A stretch of 64,000 bases of DNA from Kordiimonas laminariae (GTDB lineage: Bacteria > Pseudomonadota > Alphaproteobacteria > Sphingomonadales > Kordiimonadaceae). The DNA lies in contig NZ_JAKQZA010000003.1 in the NCBI RefSeq assembly GCF_023008165.1, positions 186,001 to 250,000 on the forward strand, written 5' to 3'. Made by a program: the position numbers and the translations under genes. This document shows, one piece after another, positions 26,284 through 35,218 of this stretch. The stretch's first letter is position 1. The number at the start of each line of letters is the position of its first letter. The notes beneath the pieces were generated by a model. The model was not told where the DNA came from. It was given only the letters and a program-made list of their open reading frames with translations, and ran no database searches.

Positions 26284-28059
26284 TTAGAAATCAAAGTCGC
26301 TCGCTTCTTCATCTGTTGTCTGGTCCGGCTCACCGCTATCAAGGCCCATGCCGTCATCACCTTCAAGCCGGCTATCCCGCACAGCAAGAAGTTCCGCTTC
26401 CGGGAACTGTGCGAGCAAAGCTTTCACGATCGGTTCCTCAAGCGCTTCATCCCGGCGCTGTTTAGTGCGAACCTGCTCTTTTTCCTTAACGGTGATATCG
26501 CCCTGCTGTTCGCTTACCGCGATCATCCAGTCAGCACCTGTCCAGTGTTTCAGGCAGGTTTTCACACGCATCAAGAAATCAGGCGGTGTTTTCCGGGTGA
26601 TGTTCATTTCAATCGAACCCGGCTTATAGCTCACCACGCGCACGTAATCTTTCAGCAGTACCGCGAGCTGAGCCTCGCGTTCCTTAGTGAACATGGCTAC
26701 GAGTTTTTCAAAATCAACAGGCATCGGGTATGGCGCATGATGCTCATCACCACCGTTTGGATTAAGCGCGATAACCTGTGCGCCCTGCTGCATAGTTGGC
26801 CCTGCTTGTGGTGCGGTCGCTTGCGGCCCCGCAGCCCCCATAGCCTGAACATTACCGCCACCGCCAGTTGGCATTTGCGTGGGCGCACCTGCTCCCGCTG
26901 GAGCGGTTTGAAGTTTCTTCACCAGATCAGCAGGGTTTGGTAGTTCAGCCGCATACGCAAGGCGAATAAGAACCATCTCAGCCGCAGCAATAGGACTAGG
27001 AGCCACTTTAGTTTCGCTCAGACCTTTAAGAAGCATCTGCCACGCGCGCGTGAGGTGCGGCATTGAGAGCTTTTTCGCCATCTCGCCGCCTTGGCTTTTT
27101 TCAGCCTCAGACACCAGTGCATCTGTGCCAGTGTCAGGCGTTACCTTTAAGCGTGTAAGCCAGTGAGCTACTTCCAAAAGATCATTTAGAACAACTGCCG
27201 GATCAGCACCGCTATCATACTGGGAACGAAGGGTCGTAAGTGCTTCAGCAATTTTGCCTTCCATCACCAATTCAAAAAGATCAAGTACCTGTGCCCGATC
27301 AGCAAGACCAAGCATATCTCTAACTTGTGTTTCGGAAACATTCCCGGCACCGTGGGCAATAGCCTGATCAAGAAGGGATAAACTATCCCGCACTGAGCCT
27401 TCAGAAGCCCGAGCAACCAGTTTGAGCGCTCCCTCTTCCGCTGTACAGCCTTCTTTTTCAACAAGGTTCGCAAGGTGCGCCACAAGCACATCAGCTTCCA
27501 CACGTTTCAGATCAAAACGCTGACAACGGGAAAGAACTGTAACGGGAAGTTTGCGAATTTCTGTGGTCGCAAAAATAAACTTCACATGCTCTGGTGGTTC
27601 TTCAAGCGTTTTAAGAAGTGCGTTAAACGCATTCTTTGAAAGCATATGTACTTCATCGATGATGTAAATTTTAAAGCGCGCAGAAACAGGTGCATAACGC
27701 ACACTTTCAATAATTTCGCGGATATCATCCACACCTGTGCGAGATGCAGCATCCATCTCTAGCACATCGACATGGCGCGATTCAGCAATAGAGACACAGT
27801 TTTCACATGTACCACACGGACTGATTGACGGACCATCATGGGATGTACAGTTAAGCGCTTTAGCAATAATCCGCGCTGTTGTTGTTTTACCAACACCGCG
27901 AACCCCGGTCATAATAAAAGCATGTGCAAGACGGCCTGTATCAATGGCATTCGATAGCGTGCGAACCATTGCTTCCTGGCCGATAAGTGTATCGAAATCC
28001 GCCGGGCGGTACTTACGGGCAAGAACCCTGTAACCCTGATCCTGATCTGCTGCGGTCAT
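26284..28059 (-). CDS. dnaX: DNA polymerase III subunit gamma/tau
   Basis: 591 residues. Walker A is GVRGVGKTT, the zinc module CTSHDGPSISPCGTCENC (about residues 70-90), the DExx box IIDEVHMLSKNAFNALLKTLEEPP and sensor motif TEIRKLPVTVLSRCQRF. The C-terminal tau region after about 385 is low complexity (Gly, Ala, Pro, Gln) then a domain that binds the polymerase alpha subunit. No A-AAA-AAG slippery heptamer was seen near residue 430, so a short gamma form by frameshift is not evident. It heads the dnaX-ybaB-recR-gfa operon; the SRP RNA lies upstream on the same strand. Confidence 0.97.
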   Translation of the reverse strand: MTAADQDQGYRVLARKYRPADFDTLIGQEAMVRTLSNAIDTGRLAHAFIMTGVRGVGKTTTARIIAKALNCTSHDGPSISPCGTCENCVSIAESRHVDVLEMDAASRTGVDDIREIIESVRYAPVSARFKIYIIDEVHMLSKNAFNALLKTLEEPPEHVKFIFATTEIRKLPVTVLSRCQRFDLKRVEADVLVAHLANLVEKEGCTAEEGALKLVARASEGSVRDSLSLLDQAIAHGAGNVSETQVRDMLGLADRAQVLDLFELVMEGKIAEALTTLRSQYDSGADPAVVLNDLLEVAHWLTRLKVTPDTGTDALVSEAEKSQGGEMAKKLSMPHLTRAWQMLLKGLSETKVAPSPIAAAEMVLIRLAYAAELPNPADLVKKLQTAPAGAGAPTQMPTGGGGNVQAMGAAGPQATAPQAGPTMQQGAQVIALNPNGGDEHHAPYPMPVDFEKLVAMFTKEREAQLAVLLKDYVRVVSYKPGSIEMNITRKTPPDFLMRVKTCLKHWTGADWMIAVSEQQGDITVKEKEQVRTKQRRDEALEEPIVKALLAQFPEAELLAVRDSRLEGDDGMGLDSGEPDQTTDEEASDFDF

Positions 28060-28155
28060 GCGTTATTATCTCCCTAGCGCTAGAGCATCATGACTAGCAG
28101 GATATAAAGCCTATTCAAAGACCTTTGGCAAAAATTTTAAAGGGAAGATTTGAGA

Positions 28156-28251
28156 AGGTGGGAGAACCGAATGACCCATTCGAAACCCGTTACGGCTGCT
28201 TCCTTTCGGACCTGACCGGATTGGCGGGCGGAATGTCCACCGGCCTCCCGC
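28156..28251 (-). ncRNA. ffs: Signal recognition particle RNA, small bacterial type (4.5S)
   Basis: On the reverse strand the sequence contains GGTCAGGTCCGAAAGGAAGC directly followed by AGCCGTAACGG, the conserved apical loop of bacterial SRP RNA (domain IV with the GGAA tetraloop-like and asymmetric AGCA parts). Flanking arms pair: GGGAGG and CGCCCGCC on the 5' side with CTCCCACC on the 3' side close a hairpin of about 96 bases. SRP RNA binds Ffh and guides ribosomes to the membrane. Location beside dnaX is common in alphaproteobacteria. Ends are approximate to a few bases. Confidence 0.93.
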
Positions 28252-28334
28252 GGCTTATATGGCGATTTTATTCTGGACTTGCAAGTAGAATCCTTCCGCC
28301 CTACCTAATTCTGGTATCACTCGGGAGGAATTTT

Positions 28335-29297
28335 ATGGCTTTAGCCGATATTACCACTGCATTTTCAGGCAATCCGCTGGACCGCGCCGACCATCTGCGT
28401 ACTGATCCTGAGATTTTCGGGGACTATATGCAGCGAGAAGATGCACGAATCGTCTTGCTTGCTGGTGAAAGCAGACAAACTGATGGAGAAGTTCGTGTCT
28501 CTCTCACCTCTGAAAGTCGTATCCTCACCGATGTAGTGGGGGATATTGCATGGCAAAGCCCGCGCAAATGCCGGTTTTTTCCCGTTGGCACAACCATTTT
28601 CCTAGGCCTTGATAACGGCTCCCCCCGTTATGCAGCAATGCTTAATGGCAGCGCTGATGATTTCACTGAAATGTTTGAAGCTGATGGTGCCAAGTTCAGA
28701 GACGGTCGCGGCATCGCCTTTAAACTAGGTGGCGCTCATCCTTCTCTCGGAATCATTGCGCAAGCAAAAAGCATGCTCTTATGGCATGAAAGCCACCGCT
28801 TTTGTGCGAAATGCGGAGAAGAAAGCAAGCTTGTAAAAGCAGGTTATGAACGCAAGTGTGCCGCGTGTGAAACCAGTCACTTCCCGAGAACTGATCCTGT
28901 TGTGATTATGCTGGTACGTGCTGGGGAAAAGGCACTGGTAGGTCGAGGTAAGGGCTGGCCAGAAGGACACTATTCAGCGCTTGCAGGCTTTATGGAGCCA
29001 GGTGAGAGCATGGAAGAAGCTGTTGCTCGCGAAGTGTTTGAAGAGGTGGGCCTCAAAACCACCAGGGTACACTATAAAGCAAGCCAACCTTGGCCATGGC
29101 CGTCAAGCCTAATGATTGGCGTAGAGGCATGGGTTAAAGAAGGTGAACTGAATATTGATAGTTCTGAAATTGAAGACGCTATCTGGATCACAAAAGAAGA
29201 TGTGCTAAAAAGCATGCGTGAAGAACACCCTTACCGTTTAGTGCCACCACCATTTGCCATTGCGCACAACCTAATCAAGGCCTGGATCGAAGAATAA
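28335..29297 (+). CDS. nudC: NAD(+) diphosphatase NudC
   Basis: 320 residues from the ATG at 28335 with GGGAGGAA just upstream. The frame stays open back to 28125, but that extension lies over the SRP RNA on the other strand and is not coding. A zinc ribbon FCAKCGEES..ERKCAACETSHFPRTDP (about 155-185) precedes the Nudix box GFMEPGESMEEAVAREVFEEVG, split here by its key residues G, E, REV, EEVG. SQPWPWPSSLMIG is the NudC-specific motif. NudC cleaves NAD(H) and removes NAD caps from RNA. Confidence 0.94.
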   Translation: MALADITTAFSGNPLDRADHLRTDPEIFGDYMQREDARIVLLAGESRQTDGEVRVSLTSESRILTDVVGDIAWQSPRKCRFFPVGTTIFLGLDNGSPRYAAMLNGSADDFTEMFEADGAKFRDGRGIAFKLGGAHPSLGIIAQAKSMLLWHESHRFCAKCGEESKLVKAGYERKCAACETSHFPRTDPVVIMLVRAGEKALVGRGKGWPEGHYSALAGFMEPGESMEEAVAREVFEEVGLKTTRVHYKASQPWPWPSSLMIGVEAWVKEGELNIDSSEIEDAIWITKEDVLKSMREEHPYRLVPPPFAIAHNLIKAWIEE

Positions 29298-29299
29298 GC

Positions 29300-29605
29300 A
29301 TGACGGCAGCTGTAAAAGAAAAGCTTGGGCAAGATTTTGCCACCCTACTGGATGCGGAAGAACATGAATTTGAGCAAAAGCTTGAAGCACTAATTCCCAA
29401 GATTAAAACACGTGAAGAGTTTATGGCTGTTCTTTTAGCGGTGACTGAAAGGAAGTTTTCTTGGGGGTATGTAGAACATACAGACCCGCACAGCTATATA
29501 GCGGCTATTCTATCGCTCATGGATGAAAACGATATCGGCGCAGGGAAAGAAAACCCTTGGTCCGCTATGGCGCATGCGCTTATCGGTGGTATATCTTACG
29601 AATAA
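29300..29605 (+). CDS. Conserved hypothetical protein downstream of nudC
   Basis: 101 residues, soluble, largely helical (acidic N-terminal half LLDAEEHEFEQKLEALIPKI) with a tryptophan-containing segment KFSWGYVEHTDPHSYIAAIL in the second half. No motif or family recognised. It starts two bases after the nudC stop, so it is co-transcribed and probably translationally coupled with it. Codon use resembles the neighbours, and no signal peptide is seen. Confidence 0.65.
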   Translation: MTAAVKEKLGQDFATLLDAEEHEFEQKLEALIPKIKTREEFMAVLLAVTERKFSWGYVEHTDPHSYIAAILSLMDENDIGAGKENPWSAMAHALIGGISYE

Positions 29606-29647
29606 TCCTGCCAGATTTTGTCATGGCGGTTCGCTATAGAGGTCGCC

Positions 29648-30454
29648 ATGAAATATATTATAGTAATTCTTTCTCTGATCTTCCTTTCAAACACCTTGAA
29701 AGCAGATACTTTCAACCACAATGGCGTAACTCTTGATTATACAGTCAGCGGTTCTGGTCCAGCGCTTTTCATGCTCCATGGTGGTATGGTTTCAAGAGAT
29801 GACTTATCCCTCCAAATCACGGTGCTTTCTGCTACACATAAAATCATTGCGCTGGATAGCCGCGAGCAAGGCCGCAGCAGCCAATCAACAGAACAGATAT
29901 CATATGAACTAATGGCCAGCGATGTACTCGCGCTTGCCAACCATCTTGGTATTCAGGAATTTAGCCTGTTCGGTCAATCAGACGGCGGTATTACAGCCCT
30001 GCATATCGCGATCAACCATCCAGAACGCGTGAAAAGCCTTATCCTCTTGGGCACACTTTACAATCATTCAGCAGTCTCTGAGGAAGCAAAAAACTATCTG
30101 CGAAATTATCAATGGCAACCCAATATGGCCGATGAAGGATTTGCAGGAATTTTCACAGAAGATTGGCTCAAGCATCACGGTTCAATGGACGGCTTTAATG
30201 ATCAACTTCAGGAAATGATTACCATGTGGGTATCAAGCCCAAACTTTACCGACGAGGACTTACATCGTATCACGGCAAAAACACTTATCATAAATGGCGA
30301 CCATGAAGATGTTGATCTCGCGCACACACTTACCATGTATGAGGCCATAAAAAACGCCCAGCTCTTCATCGTGCCGGGCGCTACGCATTTTCTGCATCAG
30401 GAAAAATCTGAGTTGCTGAATAACGTTATCAGTAGATTTTTAGCAGAAGCTTAA
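29648..30454 (+). CDS. Secreted alpha/beta hydrolase
   Basis: 268 residues from the ATG at 29648 with GAGGTCGCC before it. A signal peptide (MKYIIVILSLIFLSNTLKA) is followed by the hydrolase fold: HGGMVSRDD oxyanion loop, nucleophile elbow GQSDGG (Ser near 115), NGDHEDVD with the acid and GATHFLHQ with the His. Alpha/beta hydrolases of this size include lipases and esterases; the substrate is unknown. The last four bases overlap the stop of the convergent pterin dehydratase gene. Confidence 0.85.
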   Translation: MKYIIVILSLIFLSNTLKADTFNHNGVTLDYTVSGSGPALFMLHGGMVSRDDLSLQITVLSATHKIIALDSREQGRSSQSTEQISYELMASDVLALANHLGIQEFSLFGQSDGGITALHIAINHPERVKSLILLGTLYNHSAVSEEAKNYLRNYQWQPNMADEGFAGIFTEDWLKHHGSMDGFNDQLQEMITMWVSSPNFTDEDLHRITAKTLIINGDHEDVDLAHTLTMYEAIKNAQLFIVPGATHFLHQEKSELLNNVISRFLAEA

Positions 30455-30750
30455 GCCGCGAACTTTTCCATGGCTGTTGCCATTTCAATATCGAGGGATG
30501 TAACACCATCTGCATCATGGGTCGTCATCTTCACTTCCACACGGTTATAGACATTAAACCACTCTGGGTGATGATCCATTTTTTCTGCGAGTAACGCCGC
30601 ACGGTTCATAAACGCCCACGCTTCACTGAAATCAGCAAATTGGAATGTTTTATTAATGGCTTTTGCATCTGCATCATATGTCCACCCGCTCAGGCCTGTG
30701 AGAGCTGCACTACGGTCCTGTTCGGTCATTTTAGATGGTCTATCAGACAT
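30451..30750 (-). CDS. 4a-hydroxytetrahydrobiopterin dehydratase
   Basis: 99 residues, full length for the pterin-4a-carbinolamine dehydratase (PCD/DCoH) family. Active-site His are in KMDHHPEWFNVYNRVEVKM with a third His in TTHDADGVTSLD. It recycles the pterin cofactor made by aromatic amino acid hydroxylases, and may also help molybdopterin synthesis. No phhA is in the window. It lies nine bases downstream of the sirtuin gene. Confidence 0.93.
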   Translation of the reverse strand: MSDRPSKMTEQDRSAALTGLSGWTYDADAKAINKTFQFADFSEAWAFMNRAALLAEKMDHHPEWFNVYNRVEVKMTTHDADGVTSLDIEMATAMEKFAA

Positions 30751-30759
30751 GTGTACTTC

Positions 30760-31464
30760 CTAATTCAAAAGTTCTTCAACAAGGGCTGGTAGAAGTTCCC
30801 CTGCTTTTCCGTGGCGATGTTCCGCAAACATACTCGCCCCCTCGCTGGGTTCAAGGTTTACTTCAATAGTATGCGCATTTCCCTTTGCTCGCACCTCGGC
30901 AACAAACCCTGCTGCGGGATATACATTTCCGCTGGTACCAATTGAGATAAACAAATCACACTCAGCTAAATACTCAGCGATTCTATCCATGAAAAAGGGC
31001 ATTTCCCCAAACCATACGATATGCGGCCGCAGAGACGGTGCACGCCCACAGGATGGGCACTCTGTTTCCTGTGCACAGTCTTCCCGCCAATCATGAACCG
31101 ATGAACAAGCCTTACAGCGTACTTTTCTCAGTTCACCATGCATATGGATAATATTCGTACCACCGCCGCGTTCATGCAGATCATCTACATTTTGGGTAAT
31201 GATTGTTACTTTCCCGTCCAGTTCACGCTGCAACTTCGCCAGCGCCTTATGCGCAGCGTTTGGCTCAACTTCATTCAGTTGCCTGCGTCTTAAGCTGTAA
31301 AAACGTTGGACTAAATCCGGGTCACGTGCAAACGCTTCAGGCGTTGCAACATCTTCGATACGGTGCTTTTCCCAAAGCCCGTCATTATCCCTAAAAGTAG
31401 CGACACCGGACTCCGCCGATATCCCCGCGCCCGTCAGGATTACAATATTTTTATACTGCCCCAC
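30760..31464 (-). CDS. cobB: NAD-dependent protein deacylase (sirtuin)
   Basis: 234 residues, class III sirtuin. NAD-binding GAGISAESGVATFRDNDGLW, TQNVDDLHERGG, the catalytic His in IHMHGELRKVRC, and a zinc site from CKACSS and ECPSCG. The Tyr/Arg pair for succinyl/malonyl selectivity would be near the VATPEAFARDPDLVQRFYSLRRRQ segment, consistent with CobB/SIRT5-type deacylation, though this is not certain. Final FISIGTSGNVYPAAGF is typical. It forms a pair with the pterin dehydratase gene. Confidence 0.94.
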   Translation of the reverse strand: MGQYKNIVILTGAGISAESGVATFRDNDGLWEKHRIEDVATPEAFARDPDLVQRFYSLRRRQLNEVEPNAAHKALAKLQRELDGKVTIITQNVDDLHERGGGTNIIHMHGELRKVRCKACSSVHDWREDCAQETECPSCGRAPSLRPHIVWFGEMPFFMDRIAEYLAECDLFISIGTSGNVYPAAGFVAEVRAKGNAHTIEVNLEPSEGASMFAEHRHGKAGELLPALVEELLN

Positions 31465-31535
31465 GTAACTAGCCCCTTGTTTTGCCCCGCAAGCAGGCTA
31501 CTAATAATTTGGAAAAGTACAAGTGGGAGATCATC

Positions 31536-32012
31536 ATGGTTGCTGTTCTTTTTGTCTGCATGGGAAATATTTGTCGATCTCCCATGGCGGAAGGTACATT
31601 CAGAGACGCCGTAAAAAGTAATGGATTGGAAGCACAATTCATGATCGATAGTGCTGGTACAACGGGTTACCACGCGGGTGAAGCACCTGATCCACGCGCC
31701 AGAGAAACCTCAAAGAAGAACGGTATTGATATAGGTGGGCAACGTTCCCGCAAAGTTACGCAATCTGACTTCGAGGAGTTTGATTACATTCTTGCAATGG
31801 ATGAAGATAACATGTCTGATCTGTTCTCCCATTGTCCTCAAGAACACCAACATAAAATCACATTATTCCTCAGCCACGCACCGCATCTGCCAATTAATGA
31901 AATGCCAGACCCATATTATGGGCATGATCGCGGCTTTGATATGTGCTTTAACGCAGCAGTGGATGCTTCTGACGGCCTTCTAAACCTCATTAAGAAAGAA
32001 CAATCTCTCTGA
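31536..32012 (+). CDS. Low molecular weight protein-tyrosine-phosphatase family
   Basis: 158 residues from the ATG at 31536 (GGGAG 8 bases upstream); an in-frame ATG further upstream at 31482 lacks support. The P-loop FVCMGNICRSP holds the nucleophile Cys and Arg of the C-x5-R-S motif, and MPDPYYG carries the general acid Asp. The last base of the stop is the first base of the fructosamine-kinase ATG, so the two are translationally coupled. Bacterial enzymes of this family in such pairs can act on ribulosamine 5-phosphates rather than on phosphoproteins. Confidence 0.92.
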   Translation: MVAVLFVCMGNICRSPMAEGTFRDAVKSNGLEAQFMIDSAGTTGYHAGEAPDPRARETSKKNGIDIGGQRSRKVTQSDFEEFDYILAMDEDNMSDLFSHCPQEHQHKITLFLSHAPHLPINEMPDPYYGHDRGFDMCFNAAVDASDGLLNLIKKEQSL

Positions 32013-32878
32013 TGTCTGGTAGTGCACTATCAAAAAAACTGCACAAAGCACTGGGCGCTCGTATTATTCGCAGTCAGGCGTTACCAGGTGGTGATATCGC
32101 CGATGTCTCGCTCCTTGAGCTTGAAAACCACACCTATGTAGTGGCCAAACGCCCCAGAATGGACCAACCCGACACTACTGCTACTGAAGCTATGATGCTT
32201 AAGTATCTGGCAAAAAATAGCGAACTACCAGTTCCGAAGGTATTGTTTCAAACTCGCAGCATGCTAGTGATTAGCTATATTCCTAATGGCGCCCAAACAG
32301 ATCCTAAACAGGCTTCCGAAAACGCAGCCATACACATAGCCAAACTGCATCAGCGCAGTTCAAATCAATTCGGTTTTAAGGAAAACACGTGTATCGGCCC
32401 TCTGCCTCAACTCAATACCTTTGATAATAGCTGGGCCAATTTCTTCAAAGAACAGCGCCTTCTCGCCATGGCACGATCGTGCTTAAACACCGGGAAAATT
32501 GATCAAGCCTTCTATAAGCGGATCACCCAATTTTCCGAGAAGCTTTGCGACCTGATACCTGAAGAACCCAAGGCATCACTTCTGCACGGTGATCTATGGT
32601 CCGGGAATATGCTTTTCTCACAAGATAAAGCTGTTGGTTTTATTGACCCTGCAATTTCATATGGTCACAATGAAATAGACCTTGCATTCATAGAGCTTAT
32701 GGGTGGGCTTAGTGATCATTTCTTTGATGCTTATCAGCATGCAATGCCCATTGATGCTGGCTTTCATGAAGAGCGGAAATTCATTTATCAGCTATGGCCG
32801 CTTCTTGTACATGTTCGTCTATTCGGTGGCGGCTACGTACTGGATGTTGCTAACATTCTTTCTAAATTCGGATGCTAA
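32012..32878 (+). CDS. Fructosamine/ketosamine-3-kinase family protein
   Basis: 288 residues with the kinase-like fold of the fructosamine kinase family: FPGG-like GGDIADVSLL in the N-lobe, VAKRPR with the ATP Lys, HQRSSNQFGF, and the catalytic block LLHGDLWSGNM with the following GFIDPAISYGHNEIDLAF. Family members phosphorylate ketosamines on proteins so that the adduct falls off. Overlap by one base with the phosphatase gene makes a deglycation pair likely; bacterial homologues often prefer ribulosamines or erythrulosamines. Full length for the family. Confidence 0.92.
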   Translation: MSGSALSKKLHKALGARIIRSQALPGGDIADVSLLELENHTYVVAKRPRMDQPDTTATEAMMLKYLAKNSELPVPKVLFQTRSMLVISYIPNGAQTDPKQASENAAIHIAKLHQRSSNQFGFKENTCIGPLPQLNTFDNSWANFFKEQRLLAMARSCLNTGKIDQAFYKRITQFSEKLCDLIPEEPKASLLHGDLWSGNMLFSQDKAVGFIDPAISYGHNEIDLAFIELMGGLSDHFFDAYQHAMPIDAGFHEERKFIYQLWPLLVHVRLFGGGYVLDVANILSKFGC

Positions 32879-32974
32879 TTTCACACAGCTGTGAAGGCGT
32901 TTTCACTTTTTTCCGCCACAACACTTCCTATACTATAAGCTATAACCATAAGTAATACTGCGACTGAGGCTGTG

Positions 32975-33853
32975 ATGCGTTTTATGAAAAAGCTCGTAAA
33001 ATCTCTAAAATTCTGGATCGTTATTCTACTGCTGCCAATGGTTCTTGTTGGATGTTCTAGCTGGATTATGGATTTTGATTCTGATTTTGTAAGCGATGAA
33101 TTCGTAAGCCGTGAACAGCTTCAAGTGGATGATATCAGCCTCAGTTACCTAATCAGTGGTGATCCTAACGGTCAACGAGTTATTTTCCTACACGGCACAC
33201 CGGGGGATGCTGGTGGTAACTGGTATGAAATGCTGAGAAATGTTCCTGATGGATACCAGTTTATTGCCATTGATCGCCCAGGCTTTGGTCACACCAAACC
33301 ACGCAAACAAGTTGTGGAACTAGACAGACAAGCTGCTGTGTTGGAACCTCTTCTTGTCACTCGTAACGGAAAAGGAACAATCCTTGTTGGTCATTCCCTT
33401 GGCGGCCCAGTAGTTACAAATGCCGCTGCCAATTTCCCAGATAAAGTTGCTGGTATTGTCGTTGCTGCGGGCGCACTGGACCCCGACCTCGAGGAAGTGT
33501 TATTTATCCAACATGTTGGTAACGTCCCACCCTTTGTTTGGCTGCTTGATAAAACTGCTAAACATTCCAACAAAGAACTTATCGCACTTGAAGATGAACT
33601 GCGGTTACTTCAGCCGAAGCTTGCAGGTATTAGGCAGCATGTTCGCATTGTACACGGCACAGAAGACGAGCTAGTACCATATGAAAATGTACCCTTTATG
33701 GAAAAAGAGATGACGGGTGTTGCCTCTTTCAAAGTAACCACTATTGAAGGGATGAACCATTTCCTTCAGTGGCGTTCGCGGGATGAGCTGCGCGAAGCTG
33801 TTTTTGATATTTCTAAAAGCCTCGAAGAAGAACAGAAGACGGCTGCCCGTTAA
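32975..33853 (+). CDS. Lipoprotein alpha/beta hydrolase
   Basis: 292 residues from the ATG at 32975, preceded by GAGG at five bases (a GTG codon lies directly before it). A basic start, hydrophobic run and lipobox LVGC give a predicted lipid-anchored protein. The alpha/beta hydrolase fold follows: FLHGTPGDAGG, DRPGFGHTKP, nucleophile elbow VGHSLGGP, HGTEDELVP with the acid and GMNHFLQW with the His. A HxxHGTPG-like oxyanion loop hints at an epoxide-hydrolase or esterase subfamily, substrate unknown. The stop overlaps the convergent thpR stop by four bases. Confidence 0.84.
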   Translation: MRFMKKLVKSLKFWIVILLLPMVLVGCSSWIMDFDSDFVSDEFVSREQLQVDDISLSYLISGDPNGQRVIFLHGTPGDAGGNWYEMLRNVPDGYQFIAIDRPGFGHTKPRKQVVELDRQAAVLEPLLVTRNGKGTILVGHSLGGPVVTNAAANFPDKVAGIVVAAGALDPDLEEVLFIQHVGNVPPFVWLLDKTAKHSNKELIALEDELRLLQPKLAGIRQHVRIVHGTEDELVPYENVPFMEKEMTGVASFKVTTIEGMNHFLQWRSRDELREAVFDISKSLEEEQKTAAR

Positions 33854-34419
33854 GCGTATTCCGCTTCAGCATACATATCATCAAACACATCACCAAATCG
33901 GCTTTCTATCGTATAATAGGAGCCGTTTTGTGTAAGTTGACTTGAAAACAGACTGAAATGCGAAATGGTCTCGGCAGGCGTCTCCAGGGCTTCGTTAACA
34001 GAAAGCCAATCTCCCACTCTGGAATGAGCCTGTTTTCTGAATCGAGCCAATGTAACATGTGGCCTGTATTTTCGGTAATCAAGTTCCAGCTCTAAAGGCT
34101 CCAACGCCTGCAATATTTTTTCATGAAGATGTTTGAGCGGTCTTTTGTTCTCAACTCCTGCCCATAGAGCTTTAGGGCTTCCGGGTTTGCCAAACATACC
34201 AACACCGGAAAGGCTAAGTTCGAAAGGATCAAAGCTGACCCGAGCCAGTTCGCCTTCTATTTCACGCATGATATTTTTGGAAACGTCACCAATAAATGCC
34301 AGCGTGAGATGAAGTTGATCATCCCGTTGCCAATGAACTTCTTCCACACCACCTCGCGCCTCATCAAGGGCAGCGAACATACTATCTGGAATTTCCAGAC
34401 CAACAAACAGGCGTACCAT
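33850..34419 (-). CDS. thpR: RNA 2',3'-cyclic phosphodiesterase
   Basis: 189 residues of the 2H phosphoesterase superfamily. The two HxTx motifs are QLHLTLAFIGDV (about 41-52) and RPHVTLARFRK (about 118-128). The N-terminus MVRLFVGLEIPDSM is typical of ThpR/LigT. It hydrolyses 2',3'-cyclic phosphate RNA ends and may ligate tRNA halves in vitro. It lies 41 bases downstream of the arylesterase gene on the same strand. Confidence 0.93.
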   Translation of the reverse strand: MVRLFVGLEIPDSMFAALDEARGGVEEVHWQRDDQLHLTLAFIGDVSKNIMREIEGELARVSFDPFELSLSGVGMFGKPGSPKALWAGVENKRPLKHLHEKILQALEPLELELDYRKYRPHVTLARFRKQAHSRVGDWLSVNEALETPAETISHFSLFSSQLTQNGSYYTIESRFGDVFDDMYAEAEYA

Positions 34420-34460
34420 GGGGCCCTCCTTTTACTGGTCCATTAATGATACTCTTTATT

Positions 34461-35141
34461 TCAGTCGTGTGAAAGAGCCTCTATTACATAAGGGCCGATC
34501 TTTTCGATAATAATCGCTACACCTTCTTTTGTTGGGTGGAGACCATCTGATTGATTAAGACTTTGATCAGCTGCAACACCATCCAGGAAAAATGGATAAA
34601 AATCAGCGTTATATTTCTTCGCCATATCTGGATAGATAGTATCAAAAGCTCTACCATACTCTGGCCCCCAACTTGGGGTAGCCAACATACCAGCAAGAAG
34701 CACTTTAATGCCTTTATCTGAAAGGCTTTTCATCATGGCATCCATGTTTTCCCGTGTTACCTCAGGCTGCACACCACGGAGTGCGTCATTTGCACCAAGC
34801 TCAAGAATAACAAGATCCGGACGACCATTCTTGAAAGGAGCCAAAGACCAATCTAGACGAGAGCGGCCACCTGATGATGTATCACCAGAAACACCGCCAT
34901 TTGTAACTTTAACTGTTTTCCCAAGTTTTTCTGTGAGCCAAACCTCAAGCTGGTCCGTAAAACCATCACCAGCAGGAAGGCCATAGCCAGCTGTTAGGCT
35001 GTCGCCAAACGCGAGAATTTCAACAGCACCTTTCACATTCTCGTTATTTTGAATAGCTACGGCCTTTTCTGCGGAAAAAACCGTGAAAAAACTGGTAATC
35101 GCAATAATAACGAATATCTTTAGTGAGCTTGCAACTTGCAT
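34461..35141 (-). CDS. tesA: Periplasmic arylesterase / GDSL lysophospholipase (TesA-like)
   Basis: 226 residues with a signal peptide (hydrophobic to about residue 28). SGNH hydrolase blocks are all present: LAFGDSLTAGYGLPAGDGF (block I, Ser), GGVSGDTSSGG (II, Gly), LELGANDALRG (III, Asn), and DGLHPTKEGVAII (V, Asp and His). TesA-type enzymes cleave thioesters and lysophospholipids in the periplasm. The divergent ABC genes match the ybbA-ybbP neighbourhood of E. coli tesA. Confidence 0.92.
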   Translation of the reverse strand: MQVASSLKIFVIIAITSFFTVFSAEKAVAIQNNENVKGAVEILAFGDSLTAGYGLPAGDGFTDQLEVWLTEKLGKTVKVTNGGVSGDTSSGGRSRLDWSLAPFKNGRPDLVILELGANDALRGVQPEVTRENMDAMMKSLSDKGIKVLLAGMLATPSWGPEYGRAFDTIYPDMAKKYNADFYPFFLDGVAADQSLNQSDGLHPTKEGVAIIIEKIGPYVIEALSHD

Positions 35142-35218
35142 AATCTGCTCCTTGGGCCTGAATTAGGTGCTTTGAGTACAATAAATAAAATATTTGGCAG
35201 CGAAGGATAAAAATTACA

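Noticed and set aside
26284-28059. Programmed frameshift in dnaX to make a gamma subunit
   Set aside because: No A-AAA-AAG type slippery site with a following hairpin could be found in the expected part of the gene.
32879-32974. TTCACA-CAGC-TGTGAA stem followed by T-rich sequence as a terminator
   Set aside because: Weak stem, and the T-run is 14 bases away; not strong enough to annotate.
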